Notes: a model not told the origin generated them from the sequence alone. 64,000 bases of DNA from Hofstenia miamia (GCA_004352715.1 SCFE01000037.1:528155-592154), one strand, 5' to 3'. Numbered from the stretch's first letter, positions 13,506-28,700 are shown. Made by a program: numbers and translations.

Positions 13506-16500
13506 TGAAGCTTCAAATATGTATCTGATTAGCAGTTAATTTAAAGAAACAAGTTGAAAATGGATTTGAAGCTGGCTTCTAATTGACTTAGCAACCGCGA
13601 AACATGATCAGAAAACTGTTAATGGAAATTCCTGTAAATCATTATCACTGAAATTTAAATCTCTCATTAGCATTTCCCATCAACAAATCTAATAAGCTAA
13701 ATGCACGCATAATTAAAATGCGTCTTCCAGCAATCGCCCTAAATACTCTACTTTGGTCGCTAATCACTGTTACAATAATTGAAGACAAATAGCTTAACAA
13801 AATAGTCGGTTAAAAATAACAAGCTCTGACGTAAGTTCCCTAAAATAACTTTTCTCCCATGACAATTGTATATTAAGATCATAAGTTATCGTAGGAACCT
13901 GATGATCAGATAGAATTCATAATTCATATATTCAATATTAAACACGTTCTAAACTTTAATCGCAATTAAAGACTAATACTTATTGGAGATAGTTTCTGTG
14001 CTAACTCATGAGTTAGTTGAGAAATGTTATATTAAGACCCGTTCTTGATCGTGAACTTTGGATTACACCAACATTGTTGCTATCGATACCGTATGCACGT
14101 ACGTGGATTTATAGAAATTTTGATTTAGATGCAACAAAGGTTGTAACGCCATAATTTTGTGCTGCTTTAGCTGGTATAACTTGATAACGTTTCAAAAATC
14201 ATAATATACAGTAATCAATAAATGGGTCCCATATTTCAAAATCTTTAAATGTAAAACCCGATAAAAACAGAAAATTTCGCATTATATATTTAATTATTTT
14301 ACGAAACAAGGTTTTTATAAACTTCTAATGCTTTAAATACTGAATGGCATAGACATTTATGAAAACTTCGAAATAAATTATTAAAGTTATTTGATAAAAT
14401 TGATGAATTTCGCTCCATATTTGACAAGAACTAGTAAATAATAACATCGATGTTCTATAAATATTAGGCAATGGATTGGCTGCTTAATAATGAATTTTTA
14501 ACTTAGGCTGTTGAGAGAACTGATCTGCCATTCGTCAAAAGAGTTTGTCAGCATCTCAAAAAGGGGAGTTAAACATGTCAGTTGAGTGAATCTGAGAAAT
14601 ACATGCCTCTGATTTACATAAAATATCGATTTTGAACAGTCCATTTGTCAGTGGATAAACAGCTATGATGACATCAGCAAATTCTGTGCGCAGACATGAA
14701 CTATCATAGGCTTTCCAGTGCTCACTCCAAACGATATGTACGTAGTCGTTACCAATGTGGCGCATCTAAAAACTAAGTTACACTATACGTAGTCTATCAA
14801 CATACATTTTTTCTGATAAACAAACTCTTGAAAACTTCCGCATTTTTACACTTAAATACTAGTGGTTCACGTGTATATAATAATTTAACATGTTCTTGTT
14901 GAATACTAAACTGAGAAAGGTCACAAATGATGATTTAGAAAAGTGGCACATTAATTTTCACAATGTAGTCGCTTGAAGGCATACACTATGACCTGAAGAT
15001 GGCTCAATATAAATAAAAAGCAAATTTTAGCTAAGCCTAGTTTAGTTGAATTTAAATTTCCATAAGATGACTAGGAAGAAAAGTAGCTTACTAAAGTATA
15101 CGGCTATTTGCTCTCAATTATATTGCAACTATAACTTAAATAATCAAAAGATGGACGCGGGTGCGAGTTGCAGTTTTACCCGCACTGAATTTTAAATGCT
15201 ACGCGGGTTGCGGTGTGGGTGGACATTTTTATATTGTTACATGTGTAATACTAAACTAATACAATATTAATTATACTACGAAATCTAAATAATATAATAT
15301 ATTTGACATAATTCACTCAATTAAACAAAATTAATAGAAAGTCAATTCGGTAATTGATATTTTTGCTTTAATTACTTGAAATGACAGGCGACATTTAGAA
15401 AATAGCGAGTGTGTTGCGGGTGAATTTTTCTAACAGACATGCGAGTGCGGTGCGGTGCGTTTGAGGGCCCACTCACTGCGGGTGCAATTACACTGGCGTC
15501 CATCTATGTAAATTATTCATATATCAATTTATAAACAAACAAACATAACAGATTGTTATGATATCAAAGCTAAATAAAAATCAAAACTAAATGTACTAAG
15601 AACATTAGTAGTTAAATAAGAACGAACGATATGAAATGCTACCTAACACACAATCGATTCAATCCCTTATACAACATATACAATGTTTCTACACAAAGCA
15701 AATAGTTAAGTACTTGAAACCACTAACTTTGTTCTTTTTTTGGTAGAACCGCGTCCAACGAAAAATACAATATAATTGTTATAAGATTCTGAAAAAGAAA
15801 AATGTAAAAATTTTTGGAATGGAAACTATTTCAAATTCCATGATACAAATATAATTTACCTCCAGAGTTGATAACTAGATTCTAAATAATCTGAAATGAA
15901 TATTTACTGTAGGATATTTTATATAGAAATGTAAATATTTTGTCATTAAGTAAGAAAATTCTAATGAATGTAATCTCGCTAAAACACATGCACATGAACA
16001 GTATTCAACATAAGTTTTCCATCTAAAACTATTTTTTTTAAATATAGTCCTCGTGTACTATAAATGGAGCACAAAATATATTGTTTCTGGCAACAGTTAT
16101 GATCGTAGTTGTGTCATATATGGCGTTATTATATTAAAAAAATATAATATAATTTTTTATTGTTAATCATTTCATTTACATATTTTATATCACATACTAC
16201 ACCAGGTTTAAGAAGCTTAGGTCCAGGACTGCAGAGGTTAAAGAGTATAGTGAAGGATAAATTGATGTTATAATAAAATGCTATATTATTAAACATAATT
16301 ATCCCCTTATTGATGGAATCTATTGTCAAAATGTCGAATAAATGATTATATATTAAAAGGCGGGAATTTATAGATGAGAAAATTAAAATATATTTATTAG
16401 GATAAAAATAAATTTAATCGCATTTTGAAAGGCCAGCATTTTAAAATCCAAATATCAACTAGTTGTTTCATTTTTATTAGAATACTTGCTAATTAGAAAT

Positions 16501-19500
16501 ATCAACAGTGTAGGCGATGGAATTTTTAGCAGCAATTTATGCGACCTTTCAATATTCTTTAAAAGAAATCTGTATCCATAAATTGAAAAACTACTATTAA
16601 CTTGTTTATTATTATAATAAACATATTGACAATCTTTCAGATAAAAGAAAACAATATTGATTTTCTAGAACATTCCTGTACTGGTGCTTGGAAAATATTA
16701 TCAAATAAAAGTAAAAATCTTTTCTATATTTTCATACTTAACAGCGGATTTAGAAAATTCATTTTGAGAAGGCGGTCTTCCATAGATCGAAAATTAATAT
16801 TCAGCCTAATACGCAAAATTCCTTAAAATGACATCAGTTATGAAATAAGATCAGCGAATCCAGATACATATTGAAATACAAAATTATTAAAATCTGTACT
16901 AACTAAAAATTCAAATGCGAAAATAATACAGAAGAGCCCGACTAATATGATATATTATAGTCATTGCATTATTAAGAGTAAAAACGAGAAAGCGAATTTT
17001 TAATCTTAATACAGCCGCAGCTTATGATGCGATTGCTTGAAGACGTATCATTTCCGAAAGAGGAATTACTAATTGCTATTGGAGTATGTTCTCCATAATC
17101 AACTCGTGAAAGTAAAGACAATCCAAGCAAATTTCATAAACGCTATAAGCGAAATCACAAAAGCGCAAAAGACGATAGCGAGAATTGAAAAAGCGATATA
17201 AGTGAACTATTAATAAGCAATCAACTCACTGATTACAATATCCGTGAGCTCATACTTTCTGAATAGAGCAACGTAACGCTTGCTAATCTTAAAAAAGTAA
17301 TCACTGATTAAATGTCCCCTTCAAGTTTTACCCACATTTCATTACCCTAGAACTACTGCATCTAATATAATTCAATGACCGAATTTTAGTACATAAATAT
17401 GCCTACTTCTGTGAAAAATGGCAAATAGATTAATGAAGCTAACTTTTTCTTTGTATTGGGTCACAGTAAATTGCAACATACGGGTGTTTATCAATTTGTT
17501 AGAGTGACTGATAGATATAATTAAGTATCACAATATGAATTAAAAGCTTCAAGGATGAGAGATTTGAACAAATCATTCCTATATTCCTTCATGTCCTATG
17601 CAAAATACAGTGACGGTTGTCTTATTGCAACCATATAAATTTACACTCATTTTACACTTTCACCATACACATTAATTTTCTAACTTAATATTAGTTGGAA
17701 ACTGTGGGACCCAAGCCGGTAAAATGTTTGATTATGGAGAAAACATTTTATTAGCTATTACGAGCATTATGGTTATGATGCTAAATACTCTATATTTAGA
17801 AATAGCAGTAAATTTGATGAATATTTTTAGAAAAAAGTTTTAGGAAGTGAAACAGAAATGCAAATCCGATACTAAGAGAATTTAATCTAAATTTGAATAA
17901 ATTAAATCCACGCGCTCATACATAATTTGAGAAAGCTTTTATGCTAATCAATTTGAACTCAACAATTTACACAAATTAAGAGAGTCAAGTTATTTAGTAT
18001 TTAAAACAGACTTCCAATCACGCAGACATCTTAACTTAAACAACGTGATCTTCAGCATTGGGAGCGTTCGCGGGCAAAAACCGTGTGCACTGAGGTTTTA
18101 ATTGCAGTGCACACCGTATTTGCTTGGATCAACGGGATAAACTGAATTTGAAAACTGTATTCGCGTGTGTGATTCACTGCATCAATCTGCAGTCTTTCAT
18201 AAATAAAAGATACGTAGCTGAAATAGTTCTGCATTCTAAATTTACAAAGTATTAAATGAAAAACGTTAACCCCGCGAATGCAGTTGCTGAATTTAATTGG
18301 TACACGGACAGTTTAGCTCAGTTGCTCTCAGTGTACGGAATTTAAAATATTTAATAAAAAACTATTGCTACCCGCGAATGCAATATATATTTCCAATGCA
18401 CGCACTTTGCCAACGTTTTCAACCCGCGGACGCGCCCACTATACACGCTAGCAGAAATACGATGTCCTTTTATGCAATGTATGCAAACTTTTAACGCAAA
18501 GATATTACTAAGGACCAAAGTTTATAATAACTGCACAATCCAAATATCGGTAAAAATAATTTTTTAAGATACTATCAAATACTGAAGAAAACAAATTGTG
18601 GAATTGGCATACACATGGTTGGATTTTTTACTTAATAATGTTGGCAAATTAGTTTTAAGAAATTCTTGTAAAACTTAAAAATGATGAAGTTGATTTCAGT
18701 GATAAAATCAGAATTAAACGTATTATTTCATAATTCCCTACAACACAACGGAATAGTCGTTTGCAATGCTAACGAACGGTTTAACCTTTAGGTGAACTAC
18801 AATAAACATTGGTTTTTCGAGAGAACTACTTTAAAGTAGGTGAAACCCGTAAAGTAGTTACTGTATAGTTACATGCATAATTTCATCCTTATCACAGTAA
18901 CTGTCTACGTACAATGAGTTCAATGGCTTATACACTAATAAGCGAAAATCACGTTATGAATACACGGAATAAAAACTTTGAAACAACACAGGGAAGCAGG
19001 TAAAGGTGCGCCATATAGCAAGGGTTCACTGTCTACGTAACTTACTTAAACAGACTGTATGAGAAATGATTTGATTTAAATTAAACAATGAAATAAAAAT
19101 AAAGTTAATCTAATTCATGATGGATTAACATTAACGTCATTTTGACACTGAATGCTCATTAGATATCATAGAGGAAATAGTTTCTAAACAGGAAGAGCCT
19201 CTCGAGAATGATTACAAGTCAAGGAATTTGATGGCCTGTTAAATCCCGTAAATGCAAGGAATTGCTTATCTTGCAACGATTCCCTTCGTGACCGTTAGAT
19301 GGCGCGCCGTGTTAATTAACAAGAATAACTTTTAGAGCTTTACTTATTAAAAAACAAGTAAAGGAATCCATTCAAAATTATTCGACGTGGATGGTATAAT
19401 AAATTGAAAAGCAGTCGTGACTATTAGTTGGCGACTGACGAAGACTGACAATTACGATCTTAGAAACCCGCAAATAAATATAAAAGTAGAGGAAATTGCA

Positions 19501-22500
19501 TCACGAAAAATGCAAATTAAAATTAATTATAGATCTAACTAGCCGTAAAATGCGAAATGCTTCACGTACTTCCTCTTAGGAAGAATGCGTAGCTTGTAAA
19601 CCACTTCTTGGTAATTAGTTCTGCAATTACAACGACGTTAAGGTACAACTTAAAAACAGACACGTTACTAAAAACAAAATTTCAAAACTCTTTTCAACCG
19701 TAAGTAATTTAGTTAAACGCAAGAGTCTCTGTAAAACACAATTTATCAGTTATTCTCTTAAATATAGAAAATGACTTCCCCCTGCATTCCATTTGATAGC
19801 AACCTACAACTAGGTTATTAAATAGACCCACCAAAATATATTATTCAAACACCCATATCCTAATATACATGTATAAACGGGCCGGGCAGCCGTTATTAAA
19901 TTAGTGTTAGATTACACATCACGTAACATGATTTATATAAGCAAGAATAGTATATGTTAAATATGTATGCAAGTTTAGAATTAATCACTCATTTGTTGTA
20001 TTCATTTTGTGATGGACTTGATAAAATTAGCAAAATATATTCTACTGCTGACCATAAAACAATAATAAAGCAGAAACATCTTCTTAAGTTGAAATCCAAG
20101 CAAATTNTTATTAAATTAGTGTTAGATTACACATCACGTAACATGATTTATATAAGCAAGAATAGTATATGTTAAATATGTATGCAAGTTTAGAATTAAT
20201 CACTCATTTGTTGTATTCATTTTGTGATGGACTTGATAAAATTAGCAAAATATATTCTACTGCTGACCATAAAACAATAATAAAGCAGAAACATCTTCTT
20301 AAGTTGAGTGGTCAGGAGGGTTTCGCAAATTAAAGCCTTTTTCCAGTATCTCTCTGTACTACTAAGTAGATAACATGGATAATTCAATGCAACGTTCAAA
20401 TTTCGCAAAAAAATCGAAAGTTTAGATATCTTTGAAAACGTGCATATAGTATGAATATGATCTCATATTTAAGATACTCTAAGATAATGGTGATTCACAC
20501 AGATTAATAAAAAAATATTCCATTGCTATATATTTCAACAGCAAGCAAGAAAATAAGGGAGTAAAAAAACTTGATAAAACTAAGATCAATGTATACTCAA
20601 AGTTTCTTTATGTACGTAACCAAATATGGCAATAGAGAAAAAAATGACAACGATCAATACAAATTTAAAAAGGAGAAATGTTCCAATATTAAATTCTCGT
20701 AAAACTAGAGGTATGTTCCACAATAAATATCATATTCCAAAGAATTTAGTTTCCTCTGCTGTTTACAATTGTAATCGTGATGATTGTGAAATATCATACT
20801 TTGGGGAAACTAACCGGCATTTGATAATAAGAATTAAGGAGGGCTTTAACAGGCATATAAAATAACGAGCAGCAAGCTAAAGAAACAAATATTTACATAC
20901 AACTAAGAACGCAATATCCTAAAATAGGGGAGGCATTATCATCAAGCAACCAAAAAATCCAAATTGTAATCAACTGTATTTTCTATAACATTTAAAGATG
21001 AATATATATATATATATATAATTGGAATACCTTTTCTGTTTGCGACGGATCTGATTGGTTTGTTGGTAAGAGCGTGTTTACATGAAATATGACTTCCTGC
21101 GTAGGGGATGCAAAATATAATGCAGTTTCACCACATGATCCATTTGTCTGCAACCCGCCACGAAATCCAACATGTTCAGAAAGTTTTACCTAATTTGTAC
21201 GAATCAACTACAAAACACTTACATATTTTATAATTTACAGGCTAGCCTTCGAAAAAAGAATGAAAAAATTATAGGTTAAGGTTTGCGTTGATGAAAGTAC
21301 ATAAGTGTAGTTGGTTTTTCCATAATGTCAGTGCAAGAACCGCTCGCAATCAGAGATGGAAGCGGGGCATATTAGTGTGACCTGCTCTGCCCCCTCCCAC
21401 AGACTTTGTGCCCTGCTTTATATGCCCTATATTGCCCCACTCAAAAAATTCTCGCTCCAAAAACTTCTTGCGATATCTTCTTGCCCCATATGTGTTCGAT
21501 GACAATTTTCATAGCACTGCCTCACACCACCACTGAAAAATTTTTGAATCGTTACTGCCTAGAAAATACAGAATCATTTTATTAATGCCATCTCTACTAT
21601 TACTAAAAATAGGAAAGGAATCTAATAACAATATATATTAAAATTAACAAATTTTAACTCTATCTTTCCGTACATATATTGCGAAAATATTAGCTTTATA
21701 ATTGCAAAGCTATTCATGACAAATCAGATTAAAAAGATCTTGCTATTATTATTGAATGGAATCCAATTTCGCTAAGAGTATTGAATACATAGAAATTGAT
21801 TTTTCAAAATGTAAGTTAATCAAATTTTTATCAAGAAGGGAACTGTGATGTAAGAAAATTACTTTTACAATCTCTAAAAATGGCAGTTCTTTGGTTCAGT
21901 TTTTCTCAACTCAAAAGTGGTTTTACCCCACTTTTGCAACATGGGTACCCACTTTAAAAAATCATGCCACATACCCGCCCCGACCCACTTTGCCCCATGG
22001 GTCGACCCGTCCCACTTACATCTCTGCTAGCAATGCAAGCTACTTTTGTTCTGTGAAACATACTGTAACTCCATATATTGGTTTATATGCAATGAATACT
22101 CAAAACCCTACAGCCCTTAATCTAAAACAAGCCCGTTTCTAAAGAAAGTGTAGAAGATCATAAAATTGTCTTCAGCTCAAGTATATTTTTATTATAAATA
22201 AAAACTTGGTAACATTTAGATCTAAAGAAGTATTCCCCAGATATCTTCACTGTTAATCCACGTTCTTGTCTGTAACCAAATTTATAACCAGATTGATGCA
22301 TTTAGAAGAATCGAGCACAATTAAACCATTCATAGAGAAACTCTCTGAAAATTTATAATGTTGAAACTGACATTGAGTTCTAAATTTATGCAATTATAAA
22401 AGTTTATATTTCGACAATGCACATTTGACACCCAACCAAAAACTAAGTTTGAAGTTTGGATGTAACTTCGTATTGTATTCTAAAGGTCTTAACCCTAAGA

Positions 22501-23847
22501 GTGCAAAGTAATATTTTACAATTTAATAAAAGACAATAGAAAATTGTTATTAAAGTAAAACGTACCTCCCAGCCAAGGTTCCCAAGGAAGTTTTCGAAAT
22601 CAGTTGAGCCGCGCTCATTGCTGAGAATAGCCTCTTTGTTTTCTTGACCTGGCCCCACGTAAACCACCGCAATTTTATAACAATCACGTGTCGGCTAAAA
22701 ATAAAGACATTAATTTCGATAGTTGAACAGTACGTTTTTATATGCTCAAGCTGCAATATTGTTATGTACCATACAATAAAAATTGCTGTAATAATAAGAA
22801 CCAACGTTTGAAAGCGGTTGCGAAGCATTAATTGCGATTACAGTTCATATGCAAGCCATGTAGTTAATTTAAAAAATGCGGATTTTCGAAGTTAGGTCTT
22901 CATATTGTAATGAATTTTTTATACAAAAAATCATTGTTTATCTTAGTTTTTATCTAAATTTTACTGATACATCGGAATATCTATTCCATCGCGTTGAACA
23001 TCAAATTAAAGTTAAATATTGCTTCCCTGTGTACAATTATTCACAAGTCACAATCCATGCATTTACTTATATTGTAAGACATTTTGCTATTAGACAGTAT
23101 ACTAAAAGAAATAATATTTCCAAGAACGCATGACGAGATACTCCTAAAACATATTTATGTTATGTTATTCCCTATATGGATAATTTCTAAAAGCATAATG
23201 CAATTCCTTAAAAAAGGATTAAAAGAAGGAAGATTTTGCAAATGAGTGTAAATTTTTAAACTTAAAATAAGAAATTACAAGTTTATCGAAGTGTTTGAGA
23301 TCACGAACAAGTCGTGATGACTTTTCAACAAGATTAAGCTTCCATCGTCTATTCCATGAGAAAAAATTGAGATGATCCATTAGCTGCGCAGCATTTTTGA
23401 AGGGATTATCTTTGTCTAAAAGTAATAGTAATAACTTTCTTCCACATAACAGACGAGTTTTGAAAATGTATTCATCATTAAAAACTAATACAAAACCCGC
23501 GAACATATTTCGAATTAATCATCATCTTAGGCAAAAACTAGGTGGTGAGTGTTAATCAGCAAGAGATCTACATTGCAAAAGTGGTGGAGGTTTTTTGAAA
23601 GCGGTGTGATGACGATGAAAAAATGGAAACGCTGCGTAATCATGGCAGAATTTATTTACAATGCAGATCTCGAATAAGAAAATCNNNNNNNNNNNNNNNN
23701 NNNNNCAAGAGATCTACATTGCAAAAGTGGTGGAGGTTTTTTGAAAGCGGTGTGATGACGATGAAAAAATGGAAACGCTGCGTAATCATGGCAGAATTTA
23801 TTTACAATGCAGATCTCGAATAAGAAAATCGGTCATATATATGTATG

Positions 23848-23885
<38 letters not shown>

Positions 23886-25762
23886 ACCGAGAAAGTTGCA
23901 ATGTACGAAAAAATAATTGAAAGACTTTGAATATACTTTCCCTAAAAGTTAGCAGAAATAAAGTACATTTTCGTATATGCTTAATTAAATTCATGAGGCC
24001 TAACCCAATAGCAGCAATCGAACTCAAAAACCACAGCTATAATTTTATATTTGTACTTCGTACCACTTAAATACTATTTTCTATTCGAGATCTCTAGACC
24101 ACATAAATTTATCTAAAATTTTGTAAATGAACGTTTTCTATTTTTTCAAATTGCGACCCTTGAGTTGATTGGAACCTTTTATGTTCTGGCAAAAACAAAA
24201 TTGTTTTATGTGTTTGAAAACATCCCAGATTTTTTCCATCTTGAATTTATAAAAAACCAAAAAATTTTAAAATTAAATAATGCAATGATTGTATTTCGAA
24301 TTATTTTGAAAACAATCGATATAAGTAGTTAAACATTGATTATATGTCAAAAAATTATATGAAAAAAATATGAACGATTTTTGAGAATTTCAATGTTCTT
24401 CAATAGATTATTATTTCTAAAGCCATCTAAAGAATTCAGCTGCACCTCTGTAAATTGTCTAAATAATTTATCTTTGATTGACTACAGGTAGATTTCTAGT
24501 ACAATTAATCAGGAGTGTACGCAGGACGGGGAGATCTTAGAATTAAGATTTTTTATAAAAGTTACGTGATTATTGTTGTATTTGTTCTACCTCTTTCAGT
24601 TTCAAAAGGGATGGGTAAACAGGAAGATTAATAGAATTATATACAATACAATTGTGAATAATATAATTGTATTAATTATAATTGCCGAACACAGGTTAAA
24701 TATACTACATTAGGCAGTGGCGGTTCGTACATGCAAAAGTTAGGCAAGCAAAATTTTTATGTACCCAAAATAGTGTAAATAATAACCATGAAAAATTTAT
24801 TTATGTATGGAATCCCCGAGGTGATTTTTTTTAGAAAGATATATGTAATATTATTTTAGAAATAAAATTAGCCTGGAGTTTTTTTAACACTGACAGCCAT
24901 TGACACTCATGGCGGCTACAAATTACCGCACCAAATTATCTATTGCTAACAATCTTCAAATATTAAAATCTTTGAAAAATAATGCTATTTCCAAAATGTT
25001 TTATTCTTTTCTCCGCTAAACGATAAGAACATAATTTATTGAGCATTTTGGCTATCACAATCAAATATTTACAAATTTTAAGTAAGGCAGTGGATATATC
25101 GTGCATTTCAAAATATTGATATAGAATTTTGACGATTTGCAATGAACGCATGTTGATGATAGAAAATTTGAGATAAATTGCAAAGTTTTTCAAGATTAGA
25201 AATTTAGAACAGAAAATCGCAGCTGAGGGCAATCACATTTAAACTGCTAAAAGTTTCTTAAAATTTATCAATTCTATAAAACCAAATTAGCACAGGAATG
25301 TGAATCTAGCCTCCATTTGAGTACATATAACGCCAATTTATTTTAAAATATATCACTCTTAAAATATCCTACGGTTATATTTGATTTCTTGAACTAATTG
25401 GTAGCACATTGCTTGTTATACAGATTAAGTGTAGCTAAATCAACGGTAGATGTTGTCCTACAGCATTATTTTGACACCAACAGTAGTAATAATGCCCTCG
25501 TCAGTTGTATTGAAACATTTTACAAAATCCGAAGATGGCAAATGGAGATGCTCTTGTGGTGCTATCAGTACTAAAAAAAGGAACTGCGTGGACTAATTTA
25601 AATAATCAATTAAAAAACAAGCATCCCCAGTGGTTAACAGAAGCTTAGTTGATTTCTTGAAAATTCCTTCACCACTAAGCTTAGCTATAGGGCAAAGGGG
25701 TGATTTTTCACCCTTCAGTTATTTATTTAATAAATAATATATTGGTTATTCAGCATTAATTG

Positions 25763-25798
<36 letters not shown>

Positions 25799-28700
25799 CG
25801 AATTTAAAAACGTATGAAATATAGCCTTGGGTCGAACCAGTCAATCGCTGGTTGATTGATCATCTATTAAATGCTCTTGGACTTTCAAAATTTAGGTGAA
25901 TCTCAACAGAAGATAAACTTTCCCGCCAATCAGTCGAATTTATGTGTATCATCAACTGCTGATAACATGCACTGATGGATCAGTTGGGTGTGCTCTGGAA
26001 TGAAACCCTTTCTTTTGTAGACGATGAGTTCACCAGAAAATATTCAAGCCTGAAACCAATTACATCCCAAAACTCTAAAGAAATATATGCAAAACTTAGT
26101 AGAAGTTGAGTTAAAGATTTCTGCCAAGTTACCTGATCGCTTTTGTTTGTTATTTGACGGCTGGACTAAAGCCAGTACACACTTCGTAGCGTTATTTGCA
26201 ACGTATCCAGATGTTAATGAACTTGGATATTCCAAATGTTTACTTGCATTTTCTCCTCTTCAAGACGAGACTGGATTCTCAGCTGCTCAACATTGGGACA
26301 TTTTTTTGGGTTATCACTGATGTTTATAAACTAAAAACTGATGGCATTATAGCACTAATTGGAGATAATGCAGAAGTCAATAAAGCGATCGCTAATAAGG
26401 CAATTATTCCTTTTGTAGGCTGCGCCTCGCATAGATTTAGTTTAGCAGTCAATTTGACGCTTGCCGAGCATATGGAGATAATTGATAAAGTAAATCAACT
26501 CATGCCCAAGTTTCGTCAACCCACCTTTGCTAGTGCACTTCGGCGGTACACTGATTTAAAACCAATAATAATAAACAAGACGGGCTGGAGCAGCAAGTTT
26601 GCTATGGTTGAACGGTACTTTTCATTAAAACGATTTTGCCTCCATTTTGAAAATTACAATGAGCTGACGGATGTCTTTCTCTCAGCAAGAGAAAGCAAGC
26701 CACTAGTGGAAATTTACGAGAAAATGCAGAAGTTTCAGTCAGTGCTTTAAAAGACTACCTCTATCTTACGGATGCTTGCACTCTGTTTAATGGCATCACA
26801 GCCCTGTACCCAGTGATGGGCAAGTATTTGTTGCCAATTGCAAGCATTATTCACTCACCAAATTTTGAAAATGGAGTAATGAAACTACAATCACTTGATA
26901 GTAATAGTCTGAATCCGGTGGAAAAGGAAGCCTTAGATAAATTCAGAATTGTGATGACGGAATTGAATAATGAAGTAGTAGGAGGAAACTTCGCAACAAA
27001 CCTGCTGAAAAAGCGAAATACTGTGTCATCAAATTCTGAGTATGCTGATTCCAGATTCATATGTCCTTCGCCTAACTTGGTTGAGCACTTTTTCAGATCA
27101 GCGGGTTTTTGTTTCACTGACTTAAGGCAGAAACTTGTACCAATGAATTTGGAGAGTCAGCTTTTTTGAGAGTTAATCCTCTTCTATGGGATAAATCCAC
27201 TGTGCAGGAGATGCTGAACAACAAACTTTAGTTTATACTTGCTTAGTTATGTCGTGTGTTTTGTTGAATTTTTATTTCGTAAAATTTGTGTTTTTAAAAA
27301 GAGTTCATGTGTTTGTTTAAAAAACGTTTGTTCAGTGAATAATTATATACTTCATTTTACTTAATCACTTAGAATGGAACCAATTAATTACAATTAATTG
27401 ATTGCCGGCGCTGCCAATTGGTACGGCATTAAGGCATCTGCTTGCTGTGGCGCAATCATTCAATGATTTTTATAGCAAATCATGATGAATAATGTCCTAT
27501 TCAATTCATATTATTACTTGATTATTGAAAACAAATTGATAATTTACGATTTGCACACTTGTATAAATATAAATTCATGCAATTAAGAATAAATTCATTT
27601 ATTAAAAAATTATTGGGCCAGCACTGCTTGCCTTGCTTACACGTACTAGCCGCCTGTGACATTAGGTATGGGTAGTAGGCAATTTTCTCAAAAATAGAAG
27701 AGTGTCACAGATTGATGTCGAGTGGATTGTTGCAATGAGAGGTATGTAGGTTAACTTTACCTAGTCTCCTAATACTTGTTTTAATTGCACTGCCACTTAT
27801 TTGTTTGTATTTTTACAGATAATCGTCTAACACCATATTATTTACATCTATAAAAAATTATTGGAACACCCAAACCAAAGGAAACATGTCAATCTGTTTC
27901 AGCAAACAAAGGTGTTATTAAAACAGCAATCAGGCACACACTATGCAGAGCCATAAATCAAACTGGAAGAATTAAGGCATTTTACAAATTGTGATTTATT
28001 ATATCTATGCAGCAATGCAAATGATTTGGAAATGTTCCAATTTAGATATCGGTGTGTTGCACAAATATTGTTTATTTACGCAAAAAAAAGTGAATGACAA
28101 AAGTTATGCCATCTAGTGGAAATCTATAAACATAAATTTAAAACGATGTTTGTTAAAATAAAGTGAAAACAAATTAAATTTCACTAAAAGTACAAAAAAT
28201 TAAGAAACCTATTAAAATATGAATAATAAATTGATTTAAAAAGCTAAATTTCATATACAAATTCATTACAATCCACATAGAAAATATAAGTGCATTTGAA
28301 AATGAGTTCTACCTTGATTTTTCATTATTGGTGGTGAAGCCAACGCGCTTGTTGAATATGGAATGTCGTTCTCGAAAAGCTGTTGATTTCGTCGCAGTTG
28401 CTCTATTTCTACTAATTCAGATGCATTGTCAATGTCCTGCTTTAACAGGTGATTTTCCTTTTTCAAATTTGAATCGTAGCTTAATGAGACATCTTGGGTA
28501 GATTCAATTAACTAAAGCAATACAACGTTGCGTCGTTATCATAAATCTACCTTAGAAATGAACTCCGAGTACTGCGTCGGTTCAGCTGATTGAAGATTCG
28601 GAGTTGATTGGGAAGAAAAGCTGCTAGGCTAAATGAATAATTAAAACATCATCGACCTTTTGCTTCAACACAATTAAGCAATATTAGGTCAACCTATATA

